Notes: a model not told the origin generated them from the letters alone. Positions 36,756 to 45,658 are shown, counted from the stretch's first letter. The stretch is 64,000 nt of DNA from Microbacterium sp. ProA8 (GCF_039905635.1 NZ_CP157000.1:3658001-3722000); one strand, 5' to 3'. A program made the numbers and translations.

Positions 36756-38504
36756 TCAGCCGGCGAACTCCTCCGCCACGGCGACGCGCGCGTCGTTCTG
36801 CGACTTCGCGTTGTCCATGTCGAACTCGAGCACCTGCTCGTAGCCGAGGCCGTTCGCGGTCTCGATGAGCTCGTCGCGGAGCGACTCGAACTGCGCCTCG
36901 CTGTCGGCGAAGACCATCTGCCACGAGAGCTGCTTGATGATCTCCTTGACCTGGTTGCGGAGCGTCTCGATCTCGGAGCTGTCGGCCGGCGCGGTGTAGC
37001 TCGCACCCGGGGCGACGAGCACCTGGTCGTTCGTCTGCAGGTACTCCATCGTGGAGGTGGCGCCGCCCATCTTGCCCGACCAGTCCTCGGTGAGGGGGTT
37101 GGCGATCGACGCCTGGTAGGTCGGCCAGAACGTGTAGCTGTACGGCAGCCCGGTCTCGGTGTCGACCTCGATCGGGAGGACAGCGCTCAGGTTGAGGGCC
37201 GAGACGCCGTCGGCGTAGTCGCCGCCGCCCCACTCCTCGGGAACCGTCGCACCGCCCTCGAGGAAGACCTGGTTGCCGAAGTCGGTCAGCTCCGGCTCAC
37301 CGGCGTCGTTGACGTCCCAGGTGAGACCCTGGGGGCCGGCCGATGCGCCGGTCTGGCTGCTGTTGGCATACGCGCCCTCGGCGGAGTACAGCCAGTCGAT
37401 GAACGCCGCGATGCGCTCAGGGTCCTCGGCCTTCGAGCCGATGGCGAACACGGGCTTGCCGCCGTACGCCTCGGCGCCGTACGAGAAGATGTTCTGGTCT
37501 TCGAGCGGCACCATCTGGAAGCCCTTGCCCGCGGCCATGTTCTCTTCGGTGTTGTACGCCGACTGGCCGAGCCACGGCCACCACGAGAACAGCACCTGCC
37601 CGTTCTGGAACTTCGAGAACAGGGTGTCGTAGTTCTGCGTCGTCGACTCGGGGTCGACCAGGCCCAGCTGGTTGGCGTCGAAGTACAGCTTCAGGTTGCG
37701 CATGTACTCGCTGTCGGGGTCGAGGATGCTCTGGTAGTCCGAGCCGTCGGCCTTGGCCAGCACGAAGCCGATCTCGTCGTAGCCGTAGAAGCAGGCGGGC
37801 TGCTTGGCCGTGACCATCATGTTGCCGTCCCAGTCCTTGAACAGCGAGAAGGCGTAGGTGGGCTGGCCGTTGTCGGCGGTGGGGTGGGCCGCCTGCATGT
37901 CGGCGAGCACCGGGAGGAGGTCTTCGAGGGTGCCGATCCGGGGGTAGCCGGCCTCCTTGTAGTAGTCCCAGCGCACGTACGGGCCGAACGTGGGGTTCAG
38001 GCCCTCCGACGGTTCGGTGGGCTTGAGCGACGAGACCGAGGACGGGAAGCCGTAGACGCCGTCCTTCCCGTCGTTGAGCTTCTCGACGGCCGCGTCGAAC
38101 TCGGCGACGTTGTCCATCGCGCCGTAGTAGTTTGACGAGTCCTGAACGAGACCGCCCTCGATGAGCTCGTCGAGCTTCTCGCCCTTGTCGGTGATGATCA
38201 GGTCACCCAGGTCGCCGGCCGCGACGCGGGTGTTGTAGAGGGTGTCACCGCCGCCCGCGACGTTCGGGGCGATGATGTTCAGCTTCATGTTGAACTTGTC
38301 TTCGACGATCTTGGCGAACCAGCCCTGCTGGATGCCCATGTAATTCGCGAGACCGTCGAACACGTCGATCGTGATCTCCTCGTCCCACTTCTCGGGGAAC
38401 TCGTCGATCGCGCCCTGCTCGGCACCGCCCGCACTGCAGGAGGCGAGCGACCCCGCGGCGAGCAGCGCCACGAGTGCCAGGGACACCTTCTTTCGAAGCT
38501 TCAT
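36756..38504 (-). CDS. LipO-type oligosaccharide-binding lipoprotein
   Basis: 582 residues. The lipoprotein signal ends in LASC (Cys23). The mature protein is a large two-lobed solute-binding protein like B. subtilis LipO/YtcQ (TIDVFDGLANYMGIQQGWF, YPRIGTLEDLLPVLADMQ, FSWWPWLGQSAYNTEENM). These serve LplB/LplC permeases and bind long, often uronic-acid-containing oligosaccharides. Start ATG at 38504 follows AAGAAAGGAAAGCA. Here the binding-protein gene is last, after both permeases, an order also seen for YtcQ-type systems. It carries many aromatic residues suited to sugar stacking. Likely ligand: an RG-I or xylogalactan fragment (inference). Confidence 0.9.
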   Translation of the reverse strand: MKLRKKVSLALVALLAAGSLASCSAGGAEQGAIDEFPEKWDEEITIDVFDGLANYMGIQQGWFAKIVEDKFNMKLNIIAPNVAGGGDTLYNTRVAAGDLGDLIITDKGEKLDELIEGGLVQDSSNYYGAMDNVAEFDAAVEKLNDGKDGVYGFPSSVSSLKPTEPSEGLNPTFGPYVRWDYYKEAGYPRIGTLEDLLPVLADMQAAHPTADNGQPTYAFSLFKDWDGNMMVTAKQPACFYGYDEIGFVLAKADGSDYQSILDPDSEYMRNLKLYFDANQLGLVDPESTTQNYDTLFSKFQNGQVLFSWWPWLGQSAYNTEENMAAGKGFQMVPLEDQNIFSYGAEAYGGKPVFAIGSKAEDPERIAAFIDWLYSAEGAYANSSQTGASAGPQGLTWDVNDAGEPELTDFGNQVFLEGGATVPEEWGGGDYADGVSALNLSAVLPIEVDTETGLPYSYTFWPTYQASIANPLTEDWSGKMGGATSTMEYLQTNDQVLVAPGASYTAPADSSEIETLRNQVKEIIKQLSWQMVFADSEAQFESLRDELIETANGLGYEQVLEFDMDNAKSQNDARVAVAEEFAG

Positions 38505-38536
38505 TGCTTTCCTTTCTTGGTGGTGCGTGGTCGCCG

Positions 38537-39493
38537 TCAACCCTTGACGGCGCCCAGCATGATGCCCTTCACGAAGAAGCGCTGGAACAGGGGGTAGATG
38601 AAGATGATGGGCAGCACGACCAGCACCGAGACGGTCATGCGTATCGAGGTCGGCGTCTGCTGGGTCGCCACCCCGGCGATCTGCCCGAGATTGCCGCCGG
38701 CGTTCTGCGCGGCCTGGGCGAGACTCGACGCCTGGTTGATGAACATGTACAGCAGGTACTGCAGCGTGTACAGGCTCTGATCGGTGATGTAGATCAGGGT
38801 GTCCTGGAAGCTGTTCCACTGCGTGACCGCGCTGAAGATCGCGATCGTCGCGAGGATCGGCGTCATGTTCGGCAGGTACACGCGGAAGAACACCTGCAGG
38901 ATGTTGGCGCCGTCGACCTCGGCGGCCTCCTGCAGCTCCCGCGGCATCGACTCGACGTAGGTCTTCGCGAGGATGACGTTGAACGGCTGCACCACGAACG
39001 GCAGCACGTACACCCAGAAGTTGTTGGTCAGCCCCAGGGTCTTCATGATGATGAACACCGGGATCAGACCCGCGCTGAAGTACATCGTGATGATGAGGAA
39101 GCGGTACCAGAACTTGCGTCCCCACATGCGGGTCTGCGTGAACATGAACCCGAGGAACGCGGAGGCCAGCACGGTGAGCACCGTGCCGATCACGGTGCGC
39201 CCGACGCTGACCACGGCCGCCATCGGCAGCCCGGGCAGCTGGAACACCTGACCGTAGTTCGACAGGTGGAACCCGACCGGCCAGAGGCGCACGTCGCCCA
39301 GCGCCGAGACGTCGTTGGCGCTGACCGAGTTGATGATCAGGTAGTAGAAGGGGTAGGCGCAGATGAGCGCGAACAGCAGGAACAGCGTGTAGTTCCCGAT
39401 GCGGAACAGGATGTCGCCGGCCGAGGCGCGGTAGCGCGCCGAGGTGTCGCCGCGCTTGGTGGTGGTGAGCGTCTTGGTCATCGTCGTCGTCAT
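38537..39493 (-). CDS. LplC/YtcP-type ABC permease
   Basis: 318 residues, six membrane helices. EAA-loop sequence RELQEAAEVDGANILQVFFR contacts the ATPase. The C-terminus FFVKGIMLGAVKG and segment GLIPVFIIMKTLGLTNNFW are typical of the LplC/YtcP branch of CUT1 permeases. The first 30 residues are Thr-rich and cytoplasmic. The gene follows its LplB-like partner by 10 bp and precedes the lipoprotein gene by 32 bp, so the three form one operon (lplB, lplC, lipO order). No ATPase gene is linked. Confidence 0.93.
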   Translation of the reverse strand: MTTTMTKTLTTTKRGDTSARYRASAGDILFRIGNYTLFLLFALICAYPFYYLIINSVSANDVSALGDVRLWPVGFHLSNYGQVFQLPGLPMAAVVSVGRTVIGTVLTVLASAFLGFMFTQTRMWGRKFWYRFLIITMYFSAGLIPVFIIMKTLGLTNNFWVYVLPFVVQPFNVILAKTYVESMPRELQEAAEVDGANILQVFFRVYLPNMTPILATIAIFSAVTQWNSFQDTLIYITDQSLYTLQYLLYMFINQASSLAQAAQNAGGNLGQIAGVATQQTPTSIRMTVSVLVVLPIIFIYPLFQRFFVKGIMLGAVKG

Positions 39494-39503
39494 GGCCGGC
39501 CCC

Positions 39504-40505
39504 TCACACGATCGATTCGCCGCGGACGCGCTTGGAGACCGCGTTGACGGTGAGCAGGAGGGCGACTGAGATGAGGCTCTTGAGCATGCCGATCGCGGTG
39601 GCGAGCGACAGGCTGTTGCCCGTCATGCCGATGTTGTAGACGTACAGGTCGAGCACCTGGATCCACTCCTTGTTGAACGCGTTCTGGAACACGTAGTACT
39701 GCTCCATCCCGTTGTTCAGGATGTTGGCGATCGACAGCAGCAGCAGCACGAGGTAGGTGGGCATCAGCTGCGGGAGCGTGATGTAGCGCATCAGCTGGAA
39801 GCGCCCGGCCCCGTCGATGCGGGCTGATTCGTACAGCGACTGGTCGATGCCGGCGATCGCGGCGAGGTAGATGATCGCGCCCCAGCCGAGGCCCTTCCAG
39901 ATGCTCCAGAGCGTCATGGTGATCCAGACGTTCTGGTCGCTGTCGAGGAACTTGATCGGCGTGGTGATGAGGCCCGCGTCGTTGAGGACGTCGTTCACGA
40001 GCCCGGAGCTGGAGAACAGCGAGAAGGCGATCATGTAGACGAGCACCCACGAGATGAAGTTCGGCAGCGCTGTGAGGGTCTGCACCGAGCTGCGGAACCA
40101 GGGCGCCTTGATCTCGTTGAGCAGGATCGCGAAGAAGAGCGGCAGGACGGATGTCGCGATCCCCAGGAAGCTGATCGCCAGGGTGTTCATCAGCACCTGG
40201 CCGATCTGGGCCATCTGCGTGGGCGAGCTCACCAGCATCTGGAACCACTGCAGGCCGACGAACTCGCTGCCCTCGATCCCGAGCGCCGGCTTGTAGTCGT
40301 ACAGCGAGTAGATCCAGCCGTACAGCGGCAGGTACGAGAACAGGAACGCCAGGACCAGGAAGGGGACGATGCAGAGGAACAGCGTGAACGAGGTCCGGCT
40401 GCCTGCGGGCCGCAGCCGGCGGCCGCGGCGCTTCTTCGCGTTCTGATCGAGGTTGTGGACGGCCGCCTCCTGGAAGACCGTCTGCGCCTGCGCCTGGGTG
40501 GTCAT
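39504..40505 (-). CDS. LplB/YtcP-partner ABC permease
   Basis: 333 residues; after a basic head (KKRRGRRLRPAG) come six helices. LplB landmarks are FLFSYLPLYGWIYSLYDYKP, LLNEIKAPWFRSSVQTL and the EAA loop SLYESARIDGAGRFQLMRYI, then NIGMTGNSLSLATAIGMLKS near the C-terminus. It pairs with the LplC protein encoded next. Start ATG at 40505. Its promoter region (40506-40836) holds two tandem TCGAACCGCTTCGA sites and is shared with the divergent LacI gene. Confidence 0.93.
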   Translation of the reverse strand: MTTQAQAQTVFQEAAVHNLDQNAKKRRGRRLRPAGSRTSFTLFLCIVPFLVLAFLFSYLPLYGWIYSLYDYKPALGIEGSEFVGLQWFQMLVSSPTQMAQIGQVLMNTLAISFLGIATSVLPLFFAILLNEIKAPWFRSSVQTLTALPNFISWVLVYMIAFSLFSSSGLVNDVLNDAGLITTPIKFLDSDQNVWITMTLWSIWKGLGWGAIIYLAAIAGIDQSLYESARIDGAGRFQLMRYITLPQLMPTYLVLLLLSIANILNNGMEQYYVFQNAFNKEWIQVLDLYVYNIGMTGNSLSLATAIGMLKSLISVALLLTVNAVSKRVRGESIV

Positions 40506-40627
40506 CGGACCGTGACCGGGGGCCGGACCACCGAGGTCGCCGCCGTCTGAGCATGACGCCGTCCCATGTCACTCCTTCGTGTACGTGGCTGCCGCTCCGT
40601 CGAGGGGGCGGAATCCGAGGTTCGTTG

Positions 40628-40657
40628 TCGAACCGCTTCGATTTCGAACCGCTTCGA
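40628..40657. promoter_or_regulatory. Two tandem LacI-type operators upstream of the lplB-like gene
   Basis: TCGAACCGCTTCGA at 40628-40641 and again at 40644-40657 (16-bp period). Each is an inverted repeat TCGAA-N4-TTCGA. They sit about 125 bp upstream of the permease start, next to a minus-strand TACTCT -10 candidate (40661-40666). The gap 40506-40836 holds no gene. Confidence 0.6.
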
Positions 40658-40751
40658 TTGAAGAGTAGGCGCGAGCACGTGATTCGTCAAATGTCTGGCC
40701 GTAACGCCGAGGTAACGATCGCCATCGCCTCCGGCGCGGCGACCACCCTAT

Positions 40752-40767
40752 GGAAAGCGCCTACCAT
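40752..40767 (+). promoter_or_regulatory. Operator and -10 of the LacI gene at 40837
   Basis: GGAAAGCGCCTACC (40752-40765) is a degenerate GGAAAGCGCTTTCC site overlapping -10 TACCAT (40762-40767). This leaves a leader of about 60 nt before the ATG at 40837. It suggests autorepression. Confidence 0.5.
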
Positions 40768-40836
40768 GGTCGCATCGGACGCGCGGGGGCGTTCGTCCCC
40801 GGTCAGGCGCCGGGTGAGAGAGACGGAACAGGCGAG

Positions 40837-41856
40837 ATGAAGCGAGTCGGCATCCGCGATGTCGCCGAGCGCGCCGGCGTCTCGATCAGCACCGTCTCGA
40901 ACGCGCTCAACCGGCCGCACATGGTCAGCGAGCGGCTGATCCATCGCGTCAGGTCGGCGGCCGACCAGCTCGGCTACGTGCCTCTGCAGGCCGCGCAGCA
41001 GCTGCGCGCGGGACGATCGGGCCTCCTCGGCATGACCGTCATCAACATCGCCAACCCGTTCTTCGCCGACATGGTCGCCGGCGCCGAGGACGCCGCCTCC
41101 GCCGCCGGCCTGCGTGTGCTCGTCGGCAACTCCGGCGACGACGCCGCCAAGGAGCGCGACCACCTCGAGCTGTTCGAGCGCGTGCAGGTCGAGGGCGCCC
41201 TGGTGAGCCCGTTCGGTCCGCTCGCGCCGTGGCTGGACCGACTGCGCGGCCGCGGCATCCCGGTCGTCATGGTCGACGCCGTCGACGACACCGGCGAGCT
41301 GCCCTCCGTCTCCTTCGACGACATCGCCGGCGGCCGGCTCGCCGCACAGCACCTGCTCGACGCGGGTCGCCGCCGGCTGGCGTTCGTGGGCGCCCGCGAG
41401 GACGTCCGTCAGGTGCGCGAACGCCTGCAGGGCGCGCGACTCGCCGTGACGGCGCAGCCGGGCGCGTCCATCGAGCCGATCTGGACGGCGCGCACCACGT
41501 CCGCGGCCGGCCTCGCCTACGGCGCGGAGCTCGCCACCCGCTCCCCCGCCGACCGGCCCGACGGCATCGTCACGTCGAACGACCATCTCGCGATCGGCCT
41601 CGTGCACGGCCTCATATCGCACGGTGTGCGCGTCCCCGAGGATGTCGCCGTCGTGGGCTACGACGACATCGAGTTCGCGGCGATCGCCGCCGTGCCGCTC
41701 ACCTCGGTACGCCAGCCCGCGCGGGAGATGGGCCGCACCGCGGCCGAGATCCTGCTGGCCCGCATCGCCGGAACAGCCGGCGCCGAGCTCGGCAACGTGG
41801 TGTACCAGCCCGAGCTCGTCGTGCGGGAATCGACCCGCGGCGCAGCCGTCAGCTGA
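40837..41856 (+). CDS. LacI family transcriptional regulator (importer-linked)
   Basis: 339 residues: [22 protein letters not shown] is the DNA-binding head, LQAAQQLRAGRSGLLGMTV the hinge. The sensor domain carries INIANPFFADMVAGAEDAA, AIGLVHGLISHGVRVPEDVAVVGYDD and LTSVRQPAREMG, all typical. Start ATG at 40837; an upstream frame to 40750 lies over the promoter. Divergent from the LplB/LplC/LipO importer operon, so it probably represses that operon and itself. Its 3' end overlaps the convergent esterase gene by 8 bp, so the two mRNAs could pair. Confidence 0.94.
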   Translation: MKRVGIRDVAERAGVSISTVSNALNRPHMVSERLIHRVRSAADQLGYVPLQAAQQLRAGRSGLLGMTVINIANPFFADMVAGAEDAASAAGLRVLVGNSGDDAAKERDHLELFERVQVEGALVSPFGPLAPWLDRLRGRGIPVVMVDAVDDTGELPSVSFDDIAGGRLAAQHLLDAGRRRLAFVGAREDVRQVRERLQGARLAVTAQPGASIEPIWTARTTSAAGLAYGAELATRSPADRPDGIVTSNDHLAIGLVHGLISHGVRVPEDVAVVGYDDIEFAAIAAVPLTSVRQPAREMGRTAAEILLARIAGTAGAELGNVVYQPELVVRESTRGAAVS

Positions 41857-42520
41857 CGAGCTGCGAGCCTCGCGCGGGCCCATCGCCGTCCCGCCGCTCG
41901 ATGGCGCGCAGCGAACGCCCCACGTAAGCCGCGATGCGGCGCGCGCCCTCTTCGCGAAAGTGCGTGTCGTCGGCGAGCCCGTCTGGCCACAGCGGATGCT
42001 CACCCGGCGCGAAATGCGAGAGGAGAGCGGCGGATGCCTCGGCCCCGAGGTCTTCGTAGAGCCACGTGGTGAACACCGTCAGGTCGATGAGCGGCACGTC
42101 GAGGTCGTGCGCCACGTCCCGCACGGCGTTGGGGTAGTCGCCGTGCGTGGGAGTCACCCGGTCGCCCTCGAACCACCGCCGCTCGACGGACGTGCACAGC
42201 ACGGCGACGGCGCCCCGGCCGCGGACGTCGTCGACCATGCCGCGCAGGTTCGCGGTGTAGCCGGCGCGCGCGGCGAGCTCGGGCAGCTTCTGGTCGTTGT
42301 GCCCGAACTGGATGACGACGGTGTCGCCGGGCTCGACGCCGTCGACGAGGCGCGCCCACGATCCGTCGGCGAGGAAGGACGCGGTGGTGGCCCCGCCGTA
42401 GGCCAGGTTGCGCACCGGCGCCTCGACGACGGGCTCGATGTACGAGCCCCACCCCGTCATGGGCAGCTCCTCGGGTTTCGCGGGTGCGACCGTCGAGTCG
42501 CCTGCCAGGTGGTACGTCAT
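41849..42520 (-). CDS. SGNH/GDSL esterase, rhamnogalacturonan acetylesterase (RhgT/YesT) type
   Basis: 223 residues. The block I serine motif is TYHLAGDSTVAP, block III IQFGHNDQKLPE (Asn) and block V DDTHFREEGARRIA (catalytic Asp and His). LEDL-type features and length match RhgT/YesT-like rhamnogalacturonan acetylesterases. These remove acetyl groups from galacturonate in RG-I backbone fragments so that lyases and hydrolases can act. No signal peptide, so it acts on imported fragments. Start ATG at 42520 follows GGCCGGAG. The gene is divergent from the ABC exporter gene. Confidence 0.88.
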   Translation of the reverse strand: MTYHLAGDSTVAPAKPEELPMTGWGSYIEPVVEAPVRNLAYGGATTASFLADGSWARLVDGVEPGDTVVIQFGHNDQKLPELAARAGYTANLRGMVDDVRGRGAVAVLCTSVERRWFEGDRVTPTHGDYPNAVRDVAHDLDVPLIDLTVFTTWLYEDLGAEASAALLSHFAPGEHPLWPDGLADDTHFREEGARRIAAYVGRSLRAIERRDGDGPARGSQLVS

Positions 42521-42557
42521 CTCCGGCCCTTCCGGCCGCTGGTCGCGGCATCCTCGG

Positions 42558-42590
42558 TACCATTGCATCATGACGCAGAAAGCGTTTACC
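42558..42590 (+). promoter_or_regulatory. Leaderless -10 and LacI-type operator at the ABC exporter start
   Basis: TACCAT (42558-42563) lies 6 nt before the ATG at 42570. GAAAGCGTTTAC (42578-42589) inside the first codons resembles the island's operators, so a repressor would sit just downstream of the transcription start. Confidence 0.5.
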
Positions 42591-44357
42591 GGCGCCATCC
42601 GCACGATCTCCATCGCCCAGGGCCCTCGACCCGGGCGATCGGTGCTGCGCCTGCTCGCGCGGCGTCCGGGCCGCATGACGATCGCGATCCTCGCGTTCGC
42701 CTGCAAGGAGATCCCGCTGTGGTTCCTGCCGGTGGTGACCGCGCAGATCATCGACCTCGTCGCGACCGGCGGCGAGGTGTCGACGGTGCTGATCTGGTTC
42801 AGCGTGGCGGCGGTGCTCCTCGTGCAGAACTACCCCATGCACATCGTCTACACCCGCAACTTCATGACGGTGGTGCGCGACACCGGCGCCGACCTCCGCA
42901 ACGCCCTCGCCGCGCGGCTGCAGAGCCTGTCGATCGGGTACCACACGCGGGTGAGCTCCTCGATCGTGCAGACCAAGGTCGTGCGCGACGTCGAGAACGT
43001 CGAGCTCATGCTGCAGCAGGTGACGCACCCGCTGCTGTCGGCGACCATGGTGCTCATCGGCGCGATCGTCATGACGGCGATCGCGGTGCCGCAGTTCCTG
43101 CCCGTCTACGCCCTCGCGGTGCCCATCGCCCTGGGGCTGCGCGCCGCCCTCAGCCGCCGTTCGCGGGCGCGCAACGAGGTGTTCCGCCGCGAGGTCGAGG
43201 GGTTCGCCGCCCGTGTCGGCGAGATGGCGTCGCTCATCCCGGTCACCCGCGCCCACGGCCTCGAGCGCACCGCCGTCTCGCGGGTTCAGGCCGGCGCCGA
43301 CGGCGTGCGGCGCGCGGGCCTCGACCTCGACATGCTCAACGGGCACGTCGCGTCGATCTCGTGGGTCGCGATGCAGCTCCTGGGACTCGGATGCCTCGTG
43401 CTCGCGGCGATCTTCGCGCTCACCGGCATCCTCCCCATCACGCCGGGCGAGGTCGTGCTGCTGTCGTCGTACTTCACGCTGCTCACGTCGGGACTGACGG
43501 CGCTGCTGATGCTCATCCCGGTCGGCGCGCGCGGGCTCGAGTCGATGCGGTCGATCTCGGAGGTGCTGCAGGAGCCCGACCTCGAGCAGAACGAGGGCAA
43601 GAGCGCGGTCGCCCGGGTGGGCGGCCACCTCGAGCTGCGGCACGTGTCACACCGCTACGACGGCGCCGACCGGGATGCCGTCCACGACGTCTCGCTCGAC
43701 ATCCCGCCCGGCGAGACCGTGGCCTTCGTGGGCTCGTCGGGCTCGGGCAAGTCGACGATGCTCAACCTCGTGCTCGGCTTCGTGCGCCCGACGTCCGGAC
43801 GCATCCTGCTGGACGGCGCCGACATGCAGGACCTCGACCTCCGCACGGTGCGCCAGTCGGTGTCGGTGGTGCCGCAGGAGTCGGTGCTGTTCGAGGGCAC
43901 GATCCGCGAGAACATCGCCTACGGCCTCGACGACGTGTCGGACGAGAGGCTCCGCGCGGCGCTGCGCGACGCCAACGCCGCCGAGTTCGTCGACCGTCTG
44001 CCCGAGAACTGGGACACCGTCGTCGGCGAGCGCGGCGCGCGGCTCTCGGGCGGGCAGCGGCAGCGGCTCGCCATCGCGCGGGCGCTCGTGCGCGATCCTC
44101 GGATCCTCCTCCTCGACGAGGCGACGTCGGCGCTCGACCCCGAGTCGGAGGAGCTCGTCAAAGAGGCGCTCAACCGCCTGATGAGAGGCCGTACGACCCT
44201 CGTCGTGGCGCACCGCCTGTCGACCATCCGCCAGGCCGACCGCATCGTCGTGCTGGAGCACGGCGAAGTCGTCGAGATCGGCGCCCACGACGAGCTGCTC
44301 GCCGCGGGCGGCCGCTACGCCCATCTCCACGCGACGCAGTCCGGCCTCGCCCGCTGA
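42570..44357 (+). CDS. ABC exporter half-transporter (type IV fold, fused membrane and ATPase domains)
   Basis: 595 residues. Six membrane helices span about 36-320. The ATPase domain has Walker A GSSGSGKST (388-396), Q-loop VVPQES, signature LSGGQRQR (from 492), Walker B ILLLDEATS (512-520) and the H-loop VVAHRLST. All catalytic residues are intact, so it can work as a homodimer; no second half gene is adjacent. It is an exporter and does not provide the missing importer ATPase. A leaderless ATG at 42570 and an operator-like site in the first codons suggest control by a sugar-responsive LacI. Cargo unknown. Confidence 0.9.
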   Translation: MTQKAFTGAIRTISIAQGPRPGRSVLRLLARRPGRMTIAILAFACKEIPLWFLPVVTAQIIDLVATGGEVSTVLIWFSVAAVLLVQNYPMHIVYTRNFMTVVRDTGADLRNALAARLQSLSIGYHTRVSSSIVQTKVVRDVENVELMLQQVTHPLLSATMVLIGAIVMTAIAVPQFLPVYALAVPIALGLRAALSRRSRARNEVFRREVEGFAARVGEMASLIPVTRAHGLERTAVSRVQAGADGVRRAGLDLDMLNGHVASISWVAMQLLGLGCLVLAAIFALTGILPITPGEVVLLSSYFTLLTSGLTALLMLIPVGARGLESMRSISEVLQEPDLEQNEGKSAVARVGGHLELRHVSHRYDGADRDAVHDVSLDIPPGETVAFVGSSGSGKSTMLNLVLGFVRPTSGRILLDGADMQDLDLRTVRQSVSVVPQESVLFEGTIRENIAYGLDDVSDERLRAALRDANAAEFVDRLPENWDTVVGERGARLSGGQRQRLAIARALVRDPRILLLDEATSALDPESEELVKEALNRLMRGRTTLVVAHRLSTIRQADRIVVLEHGEVVEIGAHDELLAAGGRYAHLHATQSGLAR

Positions 44358-44386
44358 GGGTTCCAGTCCGCCGGGAAGCGCGAGTG

Positions 44387-44450
44387 GGATAGCGCTTTCC
44401 GATTCGACCGCCTACCCTGGAGATGGCGGATGCCGCGCGACGCGGCATCC
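44387..44450 (+). promoter_or_regulatory. Operator, -10 and leader hairpin of the Gfo/Idh gene
   Basis: GGATAGCGCTTTCC (44387-44400) is a LacI-type operator. A -10 candidate TACCCT follows (44413-44418), then hairpin GGATGCCGCG-CGA-CGCGGCATCC (44428-44450). The hairpin would lie in the leader if transcription starts near 44425, or it terminates the upstream exporter gene. Confidence 0.5.
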
Positions 44451-44475
44451 GTTCCCACCCGTTGAAGGAGCCACC

Positions 44476-45576
44476 GTGACCGACACCCTCCGCTGCGCGA
44501 TCGTCGGAACCGGAGCGATCGCCCACGCCCACGCTCAGGCCATCGCGGCGTATCCGAATGCGCAGCTCGTCGCGGTCAGCGATCTCTCCCGCGAGTCCGC
44601 GTCGGCCTTCGCGGACAAGTTCGGCGGTCCCACGGTGTACGAGGACCTCGACAGCCTGCTCGAGGCGGAGCACCCCGACGTCGTGCACGTCTGCACTCCC
44701 CCGGTGGCCCACCGCGACCAGGCCGTCGCGGCATCGGCCGCCGGCGCGCACGTCATCGTCGAGAAGCCGCCGGCGCCGAGCCTCGAAGAGCTCGACGAGA
44801 TGCGCGCCGCGGCATCCTCGGCGGGGCGCGAGCTCGTCGTGGTGTTCCAGCAGCGCACGGGCACCGCCGCCGCGCACGTCAAGCACCTGCTCGACGACGG
44901 CGCCTTCGGGCGCCCGCTCATCGCCCAGTGCCAGACGCTGTGGTTCCGCGATCCCGCGTACTTCGCGGTGCCGTGGCGCGGCAAGTGGGAGACCGAGGGC
45001 GGGGGCCCGACACTGGGCCACGCCATCCACCAGATCGATCTGCTGGCCTTCCTCCTCGGAGAGTGGGAGAGCGTGCAGGCGCGGCTCTGGCGCCTCGATC
45101 GAGAGACGCAGACCGAGGATGCCTCGACCGCGACCGTCGCGTTCGCGAACGGCGCGATCGCCTCGGTCGTCACGAGTGCCGTGTCACCCCGCGAGACCAG
45201 CTCGATCCGCATCGATACGCAGCGCGCGACGATCACCGTCGACCACCTGTACGGACACGGGCACGAGAACTGGCGCATCACTCCGGCCCCCGGCTTCGAA
45301 GACCAGGCCCGCGACTGGGCGCTCCCCGACGCCGAGGAGCCCAGCAGCCACGACGTGCTCATCCGCGACGTCTTCGACGCGCTGCGCGCCGGCGGCCCCC
45401 TCCCCGCGGTCGGCGACCAGCCCGCGCGGTCGTTCGAGCTCGTGGCGGCGATCTACGCCTCTGCCGCCGGCGACGGCGCGGTCGTGACCCCGGACGCGCT
45501 CGCCTCCCACCCCACGCACCGGCGCGGCTTCGCCAGCCCGGTCGGCGACCGCCGCGGACCGGCCGCCACGCCGTGA
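44476..45576 (+). CDS. Gfo/Idh/MocA family oxidoreductase
   Basis: 366 residues. N-terminal Rossmann fold: LRCAIVGTGAIAHAHAQAIA, then VVHVCTPPVAHRDQAVAAS and the catalytic-type EKPPAPSLEELD (Lys of EKP). The C-terminal domain has WETEGGGPTLGHAIHQIDLL with the conserved His. These enzymes oxidise or reduce sugars and sugar derivatives with NAD(P). Start GTG at 44476 follows GAAGGAG with good spacing. It is preceded by a LacI-type operator and a hairpin. It could act on a monosaccharide or uronate released by the island's enzymes; the substrate is not readable. Confidence 0.92.
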   Translation: MTDTLRCAIVGTGAIAHAHAQAIAAYPNAQLVAVSDLSRESASAFADKFGGPTVYEDLDSLLEAEHPDVVHVCTPPVAHRDQAVAASAAGAHVIVEKPPAPSLEELDEMRAAASSAGRELVVVFQQRTGTAAAHVKHLLDDGAFGRPLIAQCQTLWFRDPAYFAVPWRGKWETEGGGPTLGHAIHQIDLLAFLLGEWESVQARLWRLDRETQTEDASTATVAFANGAIASVVTSAVSPRETSSIRIDTQRATITVDHLYGHGHENWRITPAPGFEDQARDWALPDAEEPSSHDVLIRDVFDALRAGGPLPAVGDQPARSFELVAAIYASAAGDGAVVTPDALASHPTHRRGFASPVGDRRGPAATP

Positions 45577-45624
45577 CCGCGACCGAGCGCGGCTGACCCC
45601 ACAGGCCGACGGTCGCCCCACTCA

Positions 45625-45658
45625 CCCGGCGTGGGCGGATCCGCCGCCCGCACCCGGG
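45625..45658. terminator. Imperfect hairpin between convergent Gfo/Idh and PL26-like genes
   Basis: CCCGGCGTGGGCGG pairs imperfectly with CCGCCCGCACCCGGG across a short loop, in the 88-bp gap between two convergent stops. A bidirectional terminator is plausible. Confidence 0.4.

Noticed and set aside
42570..44357. MsiK/MsmX-like ATPase for the importers
   Set aside because: The protein has six membrane helices fused to the ATPase domain, an exporter layout.
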